A stretch of DNA of 64,000 nucleotides from Yoonia rosea. GTDB taxonomy: Bacteria > Pseudomonadota > Alphaproteobacteria > Rhodobacterales > Rhodobacteraceae. The stretch spans positions 434,001 through 498,000 of the forward strand of contig NZ_FTPR01000001.1 in the NCBI RefSeq assembly GCF_900156505.1. Reading direction: 5' to 3'. Made by a program: the position numbers and the translations under genes. Below are positions 1-8,754 of the stretch, one piece after another (positions within the stretch are counted from its first letter, which is position 1; each line of letters starts with the position of its first letter). The notes beneath the pieces are model-generated. The model had not been told where the DNA came from. It ran no database searches and worked only from the letters and a program-made list of their open reading frames with translations.

Positions 1-105
1 GGGTTCTTGTCGAATGCGCAGGACCGCGCGTTTCTGGCAACCCCCGAAGGACGGGCACGGATTGCCCGCGCGATCCGCGATACGGTGGTTTTGTTGGCCC
101 GCTAG
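1..105 (+). CDS. N-acetylmuramoyl-L-alanine amidase, C-terminal end (partial)
   Basis: Only the last 34 codons are present; the gene begins before the window. The frame reads GFLSNAQDRAFLATPEGRA and ends with TAG at 103–105. The G-F-L-S-N-x-x-D segment followed by a short helix is the usual end of the Amidase_3 domain, a zinc enzyme that cuts the amide between N-acetylmuramic acid and the stem peptide in the periplasm. In Rhodobacteraceae such an amidase commonly stands directly before mrcA and prfB, as here, which supports the call. Its stop overlaps the stop of the convergent methyltransferase by four bases. Identity rests on one short motif plus context. Confidence 0.72.
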   Translation, partial: GFLSNAQDRAFLATPEGRARIARAIRDTVVLLAR

Positions 106-728
106 GTGCCGGTGAATTGCGCCAGCCAGATCGTATGATGCCCGCAGGTCGGATCCTCAGACGTGTAACGGAGAACCTTGAATCCGTTGTCCGCCAATAG
201 CGTTTGGTATTCGGCTGGATCAAGGGAGGCGTGATAGATCGGCGCGTCTGCGACCTGTCCTATCGCCTCGCCTGCGATATGGCCGGACGTGAACATCAGC
301 GTTGCAAGAGGGGCGCTATGGGCGGCAAACCGTGCAAACATCGCCCGTTGGTCATCTGCGCCAAGATGGAAGAAACTATTCCACGCAAGAATGGCGTCAA
401 AGTTCTGATCGAGGTTCAGGCTGCGCATGTCTTCTTTGATCACCTGCGCCTTTGGCAGGTTTTGTGCATAAAGCCGTGTCATGGTGTCGGTCGCATCGAC
501 ACCTGTTAAAACCGCCCCCCGTTCGGCAAGATAGGTCGCCATTGGCTGGCCTGACCCGCACCCGAGATCAAGGACGCGGACCGCGCCTGTTGCGCGGGGG
601 GCTGTCGTCAGAAAACGGTCCAGCCACTGCTTTTCCATCAGGCTGCGGTTGCGGCTTTTGGCCCAGATGTGGCCAATGCGTTCGTAGGTGGGAATGACAT
701 CATTTGCTGGCATAGGGGCGATATGCAC
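102..728 (-). CDS. Class I SAM-dependent methyltransferase
   Basis: A 208-residue protein with a Rossmann-type methyltransferase fold. The SAM-binding motif I is VLDLGCGSGQP near residues 52–62, followed by the acidic motif II (TGVDATD) and a FDAILAWNSFFHL segment typical of motif IV. Length and motifs fit small-molecule methyltransferases of the Methyltransf_11/25 type; the substrate cannot be told. It runs against its neighbours: convergent with the amidase, with a 4-bp overlap of the two stop codons, and divergent from mrcA with about 145 bp between. An internal methionine at residue 6 could also be the start. The family is secure, the role unknown. Confidence 0.85.
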   Translation of the reverse strand: MHIAPMPANDVIPTYERIGHIWAKSRNRSLMEKQWLDRFLTTAPRATGAVRVLDLGCGSGQPMATYLAERGAVLTGVDATDTMTRLYAQNLPKAQVIKEDMRSLNLDQNFDAILAWNSFFHLGADDQRAMFARFAAHSAPLATLMFTSGHIAGEAIGQVADAPIYHASLDPAEYQTLLADNGFKVLRYTSEDPTCGHHTIWLAQFTGT

Positions 729-872
729 ATGGCATGATGCGATAGCAATGCCTGTTCAAAAAGTGACCATCTTGCCGGCACCTTCTGGCCGAAAGCGGCA
801 TTTGGCCTTTTGACCCTAGGGGTGTGAGCGCGTATAACGGTCGGTGAAATTATCAGGACTGGGTTCCCTTTC

Positions 873-3389
873 GTGTTGCGCTTTATCTTTTCTTTTCTTG
901 GCGGCTTGTTCACACTGCTGACGCTTGGGGCCTTTATGGGGGCGCTGGCGATTGGTGCTGTGCTCTACATGTATGGCCGCGATTTGCCGAGTTACGAGAC
1001 CCTGTCGCAGTACACACCCAAGACAATCAGTCGGATTTATTCAGGTGAAGGGCAGATTATCGACGAATTTGCCGTCGAGCGCCGCCTGTTCACACCCGCT
1101 GAGGAAATCCCCGATATCGTCAAGCAGGCCTTCATTTCTGCCGAGGACAAAAACTTCTACGAACATGGCGGTTATGATGCCATGGGTATGGTGTCGGCCT
1201 TTGTGGATGCGGTGGAATCGCGCGGCGAAAACCTGCGCGGGGCGTCTACGATCACCCAGCAGGTGATGAAAAATTTCCTTCTGGATGGATCACGTTCGGT
1301 TGAGCGCAAGATCAAAGAGATCATTCTGGCGGTACGCATTGAGGGCGCAATGCCCAAAGAGCGTATTCTGGAGCTCTACCTGAACGAGATTTTTCTGGGC
1401 CAGAACAGTTTTGGCGTGACCGCTGCCGCTCTGACCTATTTCAACAAACCTCTGACCGAACTGACCCCGGGCGAGGCGGCTTATCTTGCGTCTTTGCCAA
1501 AGGCGCCCAGCAACCGTCACCCCGTGCGCGACCGTGACGCCGCTATCTTTTGGCGTAACAACACCCTGCGCGAGATGTTCGAGAACGGCTATATCGACGA
1601 AGAGACCTATGAGACCGAGCGCGCAGCCCCGCTTCTGTCTGTGCAGGGCGGCGACTATGAGGATTTCCGCGAGACATTGCCGGAGCGGGATTATTTCACT
1701 GATGAAATCCGCCGCCAGCTCAGCCAGAACTTCGGGGAAGAGGAATTCTTCTCGGGTGGTTTGTCGATCCGCGCGACCATTGATCCCGAGTTGCAGGTGA
1801 CGGCGGCCCATTCCCTGCAGCGCGCACTTGAAGAGTATGACCGCGCGCAGGGTGCTTGGCGAGGCACCGAACTGACGATCCCGCAAGAGGCTTTGGCCAG
1901 CGAAGAAGACTGGCGCGCAGCCCTTGCCGGTTTGACTGTGCCGCGCAGCATTGATCTGGACGGTCAGTGGTATCCGGCGGTGATCCGCGAGGTGGCCGAA
2001 AACACGCTGACAATCGGCATTGAAGGCGTGGAAGAGACCGCAGACGAACCCTTTGTGGTGCCGCGCGTCGATATCCGTTGGCTGGTGGGTGATTTCTTTG
2101 ACAATTTCACGCCCGGTGATGTGGTTCACGTGCGTCGTCTGCTGGATGGGGACGGCAATTTTGAACGCTGGTCCTTGCGGCAGGTGCCTGAGGTACAGGG
2201 CGGGTTTATGGCGATGGACGTCAACACCGGCCGCGTGATCGCGATGCAGGGCGGCTTTAGCTATGAAAGCTCGGTCTTCAACCGCGCCACACAAGCACAG
2301 CGCCAGCCCGGATCGTCGTTCAAGCCTTTCGTCTATGCGGCGGCTTTGGACAGCGGCTATTCGCCAGCCACGATCATTGTGGACGCACCGATCACGATTA
2401 ACACACCGCAGGGCACATGGCGTCCGCGCAACTCGTCCAATCAGTTTTACGGCCCGACACCGATGCGCACAGGGATCGAGCGGTCGCGGAACCTGATGAC
2501 CATCCGTCTGGCCCAAGAGATCGGGATTGATACGGTCGGGCGCTATGCGGAACGCTTTGGCGTCTACGAGGATATGAACCGCGTGCTTGCGGCCTCGCTC
2601 GGGTCCGATGAGACCACATTGTTCAAGATGGTTGCCGCCTATGCGATGTTCGCCAATGGCGGTGAGCGGGTCGAGCCGACGCTGGTGGACCGCGTGCAGG
2701 ACCGTTACGGCCACACGGTCTACCGTCACGACCAGCGCACCTGTCTTGATTGCGATCAGGCCAATCTACCTGCCGGTGACGGGCCGCGGATCATGTCGAA
2801 CCGCGACCGTGTGATGAATGAAATCACCGCCTATCAGCTGACGTCGATGATGCAGGGCGTTGTGCAGCGCGGCACCGCAAGTGGCACTGTAAACCTTCCT
2901 GTGCCGATTGCGGGCAAGACCGGTACCACGAACGATGCCAAAGATGTCTGGTTCGTCGGCTTTTCGTCTAATATCGTCGCAGGGTGCTATATCGGCTATG
3001 ATACACCGCGCACCTTGGGCCGTGGTGCCTCGGGTGGCGGGTTCTGTGGGCCGGTGTTCAACCGGTTCATGCAAGAAGCGATCGAGAAGTACGGCTCGGG
3101 CTCGTTCCGTGTGCCTGCCAATTGCCAGTTCATCAACATTGACCGGTTCAGCGGTGCACGCCTGCCCAACGATGCTGCGGGCGATAATGTCGTGCGCGAA
3201 TGTTTCCGCCCCGGCGAAGAGCCTTTGTTCGGCATCATGTTTGACGGTGGTTTTGCCATGGCGGCCGATTTGCCGCTCTTTGATGAAGCCCAGGCCGCAC
3301 AGCGTCAGGTGACAACATCAACGGGTGAGACCGCGACTGTGGGTGATAAGGCGACCTTTGGGACATTGTCTTCGGGTGGTCTTTACTGA
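873..3389 (+). CDS. mrcA: Penicillin-binding protein 1A, bifunctional transglycosylase/transpeptidase
   Basis: Class A PBP of 838 residues that polymerises lipid II into glycan strands and cross-links them outside the inner membrane. Residues 1–35 are a membrane anchor. The GT51 domain shows the catalytic E91 in AEDKNFYEH, then RGASTITQQ, RKIKEI and LELYLNEIFLG. The transpeptidase domain has the SxxK motif S481-S-F-K484, an SRN triad and KTG at 682–684. An inserted OB-like segment lies between the two domains, as in other PBP1A proteins. Translation starts at GTG 873. The gene sits between a cell-wall amidase and prfB, an order common in Rhodobacteraceae. Confidence 0.97.
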   Translation: MLRFIFSFLGGLFTLLTLGAFMGALAIGAVLYMYGRDLPSYETLSQYTPKTISRIYSGEGQIIDEFAVERRLFTPAEEIPDIVKQAFISAEDKNFYEHGGYDAMGMVSAFVDAVESRGENLRGASTITQQVMKNFLLDGSRSVERKIKEIILAVRIEGAMPKERILELYLNEIFLGQNSFGVTAAALTYFNKPLTELTPGEAAYLASLPKAPSNRHPVRDRDAAIFWRNNTLREMFENGYIDEETYETERAAPLLSVQGGDYEDFRETLPERDYFTDEIRRQLSQNFGEEEFFSGGLSIRATIDPELQVTAAHSLQRALEEYDRAQGAWRGTELTIPQEALASEEDWRAALAGLTVPRSIDLDGQWYPAVIREVAENTLTIGIEGVEETADEPFVVPRVDIRWLVGDFFDNFTPGDVVHVRRLLDGDGNFERWSLRQVPEVQGGFMAMDVNTGRVIAMQGGFSYESSVFNRATQAQRQPGSSFKPFVYAAALDSGYSPATIIVDAPITINTPQGTWRPRNSSNQFYGPTPMRTGIERSRNLMTIRLAQEIGIDTVGRYAERFGVYEDMNRVLAASLGSDETTLFKMVAAYAMFANGGERVEPTLVDRVQDRYGHTVYRHDQRTCLDCDQANLPAGDGPRIMSNRDRVMNEITAYQLTSMMQGVVQRGTASGTVNLPVPIAGKTGTTNDAKDVWFVGFSSNIVAGCYIGYDTPRTLGRGASGGGFCGPVFNRFMQEAIEKYGSGSFRVPANCQFINIDRFSGARLPNDAAGDNVVRECFRPGEEPLFGIMFDGGFAMAADLPLFDEAQAAQRQVTTSTGETATVGDKATFGTLSSGGLY

Positions 3390-3464
3390 CCATGTGCTTG
3401 TCGCGCTCCGAAGGGCGCGCTAAGACCGCATCATCAAATATAATTGACGAACAACAGGTGCCCC

Positions 3465-4589
3465 ATGCGCGCGGAAATGCAAAATACCATTGCGGCCATT
3501 CAAAAGTCGCTTGCCTTGCTGGCGCAGCGGATGGACCGCGAAACAGCGCCCCACCGCTTGGAAGAATTCAACGCGCGCGTTGAGGACCCGACCCTGTGGG
3601 ATGATCCCGAGGGTGCGCAAAAGCTGATGCGCGAACGTCAGTTGTTGCTGGACGCCATGACCGGCTATGACAGCATCCAGACCGAGTTGTCCGACAACAT
3701 CGAATTGATCGAGATGGGCGAAATGGAAGACGACGCCGAGATCGTCGCCGAGGCCGAAGCCGCTCTGACCGCGCTGGCTGAAAAGGCCGCCAAGAAAGAG
3801 TTGGAGGCCCTGCTGGATGGCGAGGCTGACGGCAATGACACCTTCCTTGAAATCAACGCAGGGGCCGGTGGCACCGAAAGCTGTGACTGGGCCAATATGC
3901 TGGCGCGCATGTATGTGCGGTGGGCCGAAAAGAAGGGCTATAAGGTTGAACTGCAATCCGAACAGCCCGGTGACGAGGCGGGGATCAAATCCGCCGCCTA
4001 TAAGATCAGCGGACACAATGCCTATGGCTGGTTGAAGTCTGAAAGCGGTGTGCACCGTCTGGTGCGGATTTCGCCTTTTGACAGCGCCGCCAAGCGCCAC
4101 ACGTCTTTTACGTCGGTTAAGGTCTATCCGGTTGTCGATGACAACATCGAGATCGAGGTGAGCCCCTCGGATATCCGCATTGATACCTACCGGTCCTCCG
4201 GTGCGGGTGGTCAGCACGTGAACACCACCGACTCGGCCGTGCGGATCACGCACATGCCCACAGGGATCGTCGTGACGAGCTCCGAGAAATCGCAGCACCA
4301 GAACCGTGATATCGCAATGAAGGCATTGAAGTCGCGCCTTTATCAGATCGAGTTGGACAAGCGTTCGGCCCTTGTGAACGAGGCGCATGAGAACGCCGGC
4401 GATGCGGGTTGGGGCAACCAGATCCGGTCTTATGTCCTGCAGCCCTATCAGATGGTGAAAGATCTGCGCACGAACTATGAAACCTCAGACACCAAAGGTG
4501 TGCTGGACGGTGATCTGGACGGGTTCATGGCGGCCACACTGGCGATGGCTGTCTCCGGCAAAAGCCGCGCGGAAGCGAACGCCGAATAA
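3465..4589 (+). CDS. prfB: Peptide chain release factor 2
   Basis: RF2 reads UGA and UAA stop codons and triggers peptide release. The 374-residue protein shows the tripeptide anticodon SPF (in [11 protein letters not shown]) and the universal GGQ motif ([13 protein letters not shown]) that reaches the peptidyl-transferase centre. I chose ATG 3465 because an AGGTG Shine-Dalgarno lies just upstream and MRAEMQNT matches the usual alphaproteobacterial N-terminus; an in-frame TTG at 3444 would add seven residues. The frame is continuous, so the programmed +1 frameshift with internal UGA that autoregulates prfB in many bacteria is absent. It follows mrcA by 75 bp. Confidence 0.97.
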   Translation: MRAEMQNTIAAIQKSLALLAQRMDRETAPHRLEEFNARVEDPTLWDDPEGAQKLMRERQLLLDAMTGYDSIQTELSDNIELIEMGEMEDDAEIVAEAEAALTALAEKAAKKELEALLDGEADGNDTFLEINAGAGGTESCDWANMLARMYVRWAEKKGYKVELQSEQPGDEAGIKSAAYKISGHNAYGWLKSESGVHRLVRISPFDSAAKRHTSFTSVKVYPVVDDNIEIEVSPSDIRIDTYRSSGAGGQHVNTTDSAVRITHMPTGIVVTSSEKSQHQNRDIAMKALKSRLYQIELDKRSALVNEAHENAGDAGWGNQIRSYVLQPYQMVKDLRTNYETSDTKGVLDGDLDGFMAATLAMAVSGKSRAEANAE

Positions 4590-4632
4590 CCTTGGTGCTT
4601 GCCAAAGTCGCACCTGCGCGCTTGGATAGCCC

Positions 4633-6009
4633 ATGGGAGATTTTCTAGAATGGACTGCGCATGACCTGATCGCCGCCTTGCGGGGTGGCGAGCTCAGTGC
4701 CGCCGACGTGATGCAGGCGACGCTCGCGCGGATTGATGCGGAGAATCCGCAGTACAACGCGATTGTATCGCTGCGCGACCCGGATGTGCTCTTGCAGGAG
4801 GCCCGTGCCGCGGATCAGTCTGCCAGCAAAGGGCCGCTGCATGGCGTGCCCATAGCAGTCAAGGATCTGGCCGATGTGGGCGGGATGCCGACATCGCAGG
4901 GCTCGCCGCTTTTCGCCGGACAGATTGCACCCGAAAGCGAGATCATGGTGCAGCGGATGCAAGACGCGGGCGCCATTGTGATCGGCAAGACCAATACGCC
5001 CGAATTCGGATTGGGCAGCCATACATATAACCCTGTCTTTGGCGCGACCCAGAACGCGCTTTTGCCAGGCTGTTCGGCGGGGGGATCATCTGGCGGCGCG
5101 GCTGTTGCACTGGCGCGGCATATGGTGTGTCTGGCGGACGGGTCCGATGCGATGGGCAGCCTGCGCAATCCGGCAGGGTGGAACGGTGTTTACGGAATGC
5201 GGCCAACGTGGGGGCGGTTGCCGGCAGCACCCGGCGGTGATCTCTTTATGCATCAGCTCTCAACCAATGGCCCGATGGCGCGCAACCCGCGTGATCTGGC
5301 GCTTTTGCTTGGCGTGCAGTCCGGCCCCGATCCGCGTCTGCCTTTTGGATTGCCGCAGGCGAACTATTCGAATGACCTCGATGTGGATGTCGCGGGCCGC
5401 AGGATTGCGTGGCTGGCGGATTGGGGCGGGGCCTATCCGATGGAAGAGGGCGTTTTGGCTGCCGCGCAGGCCGGTGTCGCACGGTTTGAGGAGATGGGCT
5501 GTATCGTCGAGGCAATCGCGCCCCCCTTTGATGCAGCGGCACTCTGGGAGGCATGGACGGTGCTGCGCGCGTGGTATCAGGCGGTGAAATTCGGCGCGAT
5601 CTATGACGATCCGCAACGCCGGGATCTGCTTAAGCCCGAAGCCGTGTGGGAGGTTGAGAAGGGCCGTGCGCTGACCGGTGCTGCCATTCAAAGGGCCAGC
5701 ACCCTGCGGTCCGACTGGTACCGTGCGGCCCATGAATTGTTTGACCGCTATGACGCCTTTGTTCTGCCAACTGCGCAGTGTTGGCCGTTTCCGGTAGAGT
5801 GGGACTGGCCCAAAGAAATTGGCGGTGTCCAGATGGATACCTATCACCGCTGGATGGAGGTGGTCATACCGGTCAGCCTAATCGGGCTGCCTTGCGTGGC
5901 AGTGCCGATGGCGGGGGCACGCCCGATGGGCTTGCAGATTGCAGGGCGTCGCGGTGACGACCTTGGTGTGCTACAATTGGGGGCAGCATGGCACAGATTG
6001 ACATCATAG
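4633..6009 (+). CDS. Amidase-signature family hydrolase
   Basis: A 458-residue amidase-signature enzyme. The Lys–Ser–Ser catalytic triad is visible: the lysine in VPIAVKDLADVGG, the cis-serine in the glycine-rich GCSAGGSSGGAAVAL, and the nucleophilic serine in DGSDAMGSLRNPAGW. Members hydrolyse amide bonds in many substrates, including GatA of the tRNA amidotransferase. No gatB or gatC is nearby and the length is short for GatA, so a stand-alone amidase is more likely; the substrate is unknown. It overlaps the following DUF2189 gene by 22 bp, which implies co-transcription and perhaps translational coupling. Confidence 0.88.
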   Translation: MGDFLEWTAHDLIAALRGGELSAADVMQATLARIDAENPQYNAIVSLRDPDVLLQEARAADQSASKGPLHGVPIAVKDLADVGGMPTSQGSPLFAGQIAPESEIMVQRMQDAGAIVIGKTNTPEFGLGSHTYNPVFGATQNALLPGCSAGGSSGGAAVALARHMVCLADGSDAMGSLRNPAGWNGVYGMRPTWGRLPAAPGGDLFMHQLSTNGPMARNPRDLALLLGVQSGPDPRLPFGLPQANYSNDLDVDVAGRRIAWLADWGGAYPMEEGVLAAAQAGVARFEEMGCIVEAIAPPFDAAALWEAWTVLRAWYQAVKFGAIYDDPQRRDLLKPEAVWEVEKGRALTGAAIQRASTLRSDWYRAAHELFDRYDAFVLPTAQCWPFPVEWDWPKEIGGVQMDTYHRWMEVVIPVSLIGLPCVAVPMAGARPMGLQIAGRRGDDLGVLQLGAAWHRLTS

Positions 6010-6758
6010 AAGCAGAGCCAGCGGTCGTTCTGAGACACCTGACACTGTCGGATATAACGGCGGTCTTGCGCGCGGGTGTACGCGATTTCCGCCGTGCGCC
6101 GCAGTTCGGCCTGTTTTTCAGCGCGGTCTATGTGATCGGCGGGTTTGTCCTGATCTGGGTCGGTGCAGGGCATGTGAGCTGGACCTTGGCCACATCGCTT
6201 GGCTTTCCGCTGATCGCGCCTTTTGCGGCGGCGGGGCTTTATGAGGTCAGCCGCAGGATGGAGGCGGGACAGCCGCTTGATTGGCGCGGTATTCTGGGGA
6301 TCGTCTGGAACGAGCGCACGCGGCAATTGCCGTGGCTGGGCGCGATCATCGTGATCTATTTTCTGTTCTGGACCTTTCTCGCGCATATGATTTTCGCGCT
6401 GTTCATGGGGCTGTCCACGATGACGAATATCAGCGAGAGTCTGGAAGTGTTTCTGACGCCAAGCGGCCTGATGATGATCGCGGTTGAGCTGGGGGTGGGG
6501 GCCGTGCTGGCGTTCTTGCTGTTTTCTTTGACCGTGGTGAGCCTGCCCTTGGTGCTGGACCGCGAGGTGGATTTTGTCACCGCGATGCTGACCAGTATGA
6601 AGGCTGTGCGCGAGAACCTCTTTGTGATGCTGGTCTGGGCGATGATCATCGCCGTGCTGTCACTGCTGGCGCTTCTGCCGTGGTTTCTGGGGCTGATGGT
6701 GGTGCTGCCGATCCTGGGCCATGCGACATGGCATCTTTATCGCAGAGTTGTTGCCTGA
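5988..6758 (+). CDS. DUF2189 integral membrane protein
   Basis: A 256-residue inner-membrane protein with about six hydrophobic segments (for example FGLFFSAVYVIGGFVLIWV and a C-terminal LVWAMIIAVLSLLALLPWF). The N-terminal RHLTLSDITAVLRAGVRDFRRAP and the central region fit DUF2189, a family common in Rhodobacterales and of unknown function. The ATG lies inside the end of the amidase gene, so expression is probably coupled to it. A hairpin with a flanking A/T run follows the stop and separates it from the convergent bactofilin gene. No catalytic motif is visible. Confidence 0.85.
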   Translation: MAQIDIIEAEPAVVLRHLTLSDITAVLRAGVRDFRRAPQFGLFFSAVYVIGGFVLIWVGAGHVSWTLATSLGFPLIAPFAAAGLYEVSRRMEAGQPLDWRGILGIVWNERTRQLPWLGAIIVIYFLFWTFLAHMIFALFMGLSTMTNISESLEVFLTPSGLMMIAVELGVGAVLAFLLFSLTVVSLPLVLDREVDFVTAMLTSMKAVRENLFVMLVWAMIIAVLSLLALLPWFLGLMVVLPILGHATWHLYRRVVA

Positions 6759-6762
6759 AACG

Positions 6763-6787
6763 AAAAGGGCGCCCCGAAGGACGCCCT
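6763..6787 (-). terminator. Intrinsic terminator between DUF2189 and bactofilin genes
   Basis: AGGGCG (6766–6771) pairs with CGCCCT (6782–6787) around a 10-nt loop. The AAAA at 6763–6766 becomes a U-run on the minus strand, so this best serves the minus-strand bactofilin transcript, with possible use from both sides. Confidence 0.6.
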
Positions 6788-6807
6788 GATACACGATAGC
6801 TTTTGTC

Positions 6808-7302
6808 TTACGACTTGGCGTCAGTCGCTGCCGTTGTCGGCATCTTCTTGGAGCCCGTGGCGAGTGGATCGTCCTGACGCTGCACGGAGCCTTCGAAGTG
6901 GGCGCCGCTTTCAATCGCGATTGTTTTATGGATGATATCACCTTCAACACGTGCGGTGGATGTCAGGCGGACCTTGAGGCCGCGTACACGGCCAACAACA
7001 CGGCCGTTGACGACAACATCGTCTGCAACAACTTCGCCTTTGACGGTGGCACCTTCGCCGACGGTCAGCAGGTGGGCGCGAATGTCGCCCTCAACCTGAC
7101 CTTCGACCTGAATGTCACCGGTTGTCTTCAGGTTGCCGGTGATCAGCAGATCAGAGGACAGCACAGACGGAGCCGGCTTTGCCTTTGGCGTTGCAGATGC
7201 CTTGAAATCAGAACCTGCGGGCTTGGCTGTGTCCGTCCCTTTGGAGGTGTCAGTTTCGGACGCTGCTGGTCCGGGTTCGTTGATTTTGGATTTAGAAAAC
7301 AT
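6808..7302 (-). CDS. Bactofilin-family cytoskeletal protein
   Basis: Bactofilins polymerise without nucleotide into filaments at the inner membrane and recruit cell-wall enzymes. This 164-residue protein has a disordered, Ala/Pro/Lys-rich N-terminus (about 1–45), then a right-handed β-helix core with regularly spaced hydrophobic and glycine residues (LLITGNLKTTGDIQVEGQVEGDI onward, residues ~52–145), then a short disordered tail. This matches the DUF583/bactofilin layout. Its start overlaps the stop of the M23 peptidase gene upstream by 11 bp, so the two are translated together. Bactofilin–M23 pairs are known to act jointly in shaping the cell. Confidence 0.92.
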   Translation of the reverse strand: MFSKSKINEPGPAASETDTSKGTDTAKPAGSDFKASATPKAKPAPSVLSSDLLITGNLKTTGDIQVEGQVEGDIRAHLLTVGEGATVKGEVVADDVVVNGRVVGRVRGLKVRLTSTARVEGDIIHKTIAIESGAHFEGSVQRQDDPLATGSKKMPTTAATDAKS

Positions 7303-8599
7303 CTTGTCCAGCTCTTATATAAGTCATGGGGTTGACGGGGTTGCCGTTCACACGGACCTCGTAGTGAAGGTGGGGTCCGGTCGAGCGACCAGAATTCCCC
7401 ATAGCACCAATTCGCTCGCCGCGCGAGACCCTTTGGCCGACGCGTACATCCATTGCGTTAAGATGGGCATAACGCGTCTCGATGCCAAAGTCATGTTGGA
7501 TCTTGATCAAACGCCCGTACCCGGACGACCAACCTGCATGGGTGATCACACCATCGGCGGTGGCGTAGATTGGTGTGCCGATCGGACCGGCAAAATCAGT
7601 ACCTGCATGTAACCGCCCCCAGCGTGGCCCAAAACCGGAGGTATAGCGAAAGTTCGACCTGACCGGGATCGAGAAGGGCGCCTTTTCAGCGGCGATCCGG
7701 TAAAGGTTGATGCGGTCCATTGCGGTCAGGATCGCATTTGCACGCAATGCATCAGGGTCAGGATCACCGCCGCGCGTCGAGAACTGGATCGGAGTCAGCG
7801 GACCACCCATGCCGGAATAACCACGGCGCACCTGTTCGATCAGATTGTCCGGGTTCATGCCTGCTGCGCGGAACATGTCGTCAAGCGGTTCAACAGAAAC
7901 CAGCATCGCCTCTTCCAACTGGCGGAAGATCTGGTCGTTGCGTTCCTGCAAAAGCCGCAGTTCAAGCTGCATTTCTTCGGCCTGCGCGATGGCGAATTCC
8001 GCATCGGCGGCGATCTGGTCACGCTCTGACGCAGTATCCGCAAGAGCGGAGGCCAAGAGCCCGACGGTGCCGGCCGCGTCATCGCTGATCGAGGCAGACC
8101 CTTCATTCTGGTTTTCAGATGACAGGGCCGCAACTTCACGGCGGGCCTCTTCGCGGGCGCGCATGGTGTCGCGCAACGTGGCCTGCACAACCTCAAGACC
8201 AGTTTCAAGCTCGCGTCGTTTTTCTTCGGTTGCCAGCAGTTCGGACTGCATGATCGAGATTTGCTGGAGCGCGGAGGTAAAGCGTTCCTGTGCGGCCAGC
8301 GCTTCCATCGCGCGGGCGTCGCGTTCAGCAGACAGCGCGTTCAGGCGTTGCTCATAAGTGAACTGATCGCGTTGCGCCTGTGCGCGGAAGTTGCCTGCAC
8401 CAATGCTGTCCATCAAGAGAATAGCTGTGGCGATGATCGTCCACGCGACCACAATGATGCTGCCCGTCCATGCGACCAGCTGTGTTTCGGATGTCAGACG
8501 GATAAAGCGCGTCTCGGTGTCCGAGCGTAGAAACAAACGTCTTTCAGGGAAAAACCGTTCCAATACGCCATGAATGCGTGCTGTTATACGTGATCTCAC
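7292..8599 (-). CDS. M23 family metallopeptidase with membrane anchor and coiled coil
   Basis: A 435-residue murein endopeptidase candidate. A single transmembrane segment lies near residues 43–65, a long coiled coil with many Glu/Arg/Ala heptads at about 70–240, and the M23 (LytM-like) domain at 320–430. Zinc ligands are intact: H331xxxD335 in LHAGTDFAGP and the HLH at 410–412, so an active peptidase rather than an EnvC-like activator is expected. The start is GTG at 8599 without a clear Shine-Dalgarno, so the true start is uncertain. It overlaps the bactofilin gene, as in the LmdC–bactofilin pairs of other alphaproteobacteria. Confidence 0.92.
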   Translation of the reverse strand: MRSRITARIHGVLERFFPERRLFLRSDTETRFIRLTSETQLVAWTGSIIVVAWTIIATAILLMDSIGAGNFRAQAQRDQFTYEQRLNALSAERDARAMEALAAQERFTSALQQISIMQSELLATEEKRRELETGLEVVQATLRDTMRAREEARREVAALSSENQNEGSASISDDAAGTVGLLASALADTASERDQIAADAEFAIAQAEEMQLELRLLQERNDQIFRQLEEAMLVSVEPLDDMFRAAGMNPDNLIEQVRRGYSGMGGPLTPIQFSTRGGDPDPDALRANAILTAMDRINLYRIAAEKAPFSIPVRSNFRYTSGFGPRWGRLHAGTDFAGPIGTPIYATADGVITHAGWSSGYGRLIKIQHDFGIETRYAHLNAMDVRVGQRVSRGERIGAMGNSGRSTGPHLHYEVRVNGNPVNPMTYIRAGQDVF

Positions 8600-8695
8600 T
8601 TTGGTGCCTGTCCTGTCCCGTTAGCTTGCGCCGGTGCCCCGCCAGCAGTGATCTGCTCCCGTTTAAGTGCCTCTGCCAAAAGCTGCAAGAAATTT

Positions 8696-8721
8696 GCGGG
8701 ATTTTTATGCCAAGATCCCGC
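8696..8721 (-). terminator. Putative terminator downstream of DUF455 gene
   Basis: GCGGGAT (8696–8702) and ATCCCGC (8715–8721) form a 7-bp stem around a 12-nt loop, 34 bp past the DUF455 stop. On the minus strand it is followed by a weak AAATTTCTT run. Stem is clear, termination is inferred. Confidence 0.45.
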
Positions 8722-8754
8722 GTTTCATCGAGGCTGGGCGGGGTTTTGCCGATC

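Noticed and set aside
1290..2729. 479-aa minus-strand ORF inside mrcA
   Set aside because: It is the antisense shadow of a long GC-rich gene; the opposite frame encodes an intact PBP1A with all motifs.
3403..3418. Hairpin GCGCTC-CGAA-GGGCGC after mrcA as a terminator
   Set aside because: The stem is only six pairs and no U-run follows; prfB is close behind, so read-through is expected.
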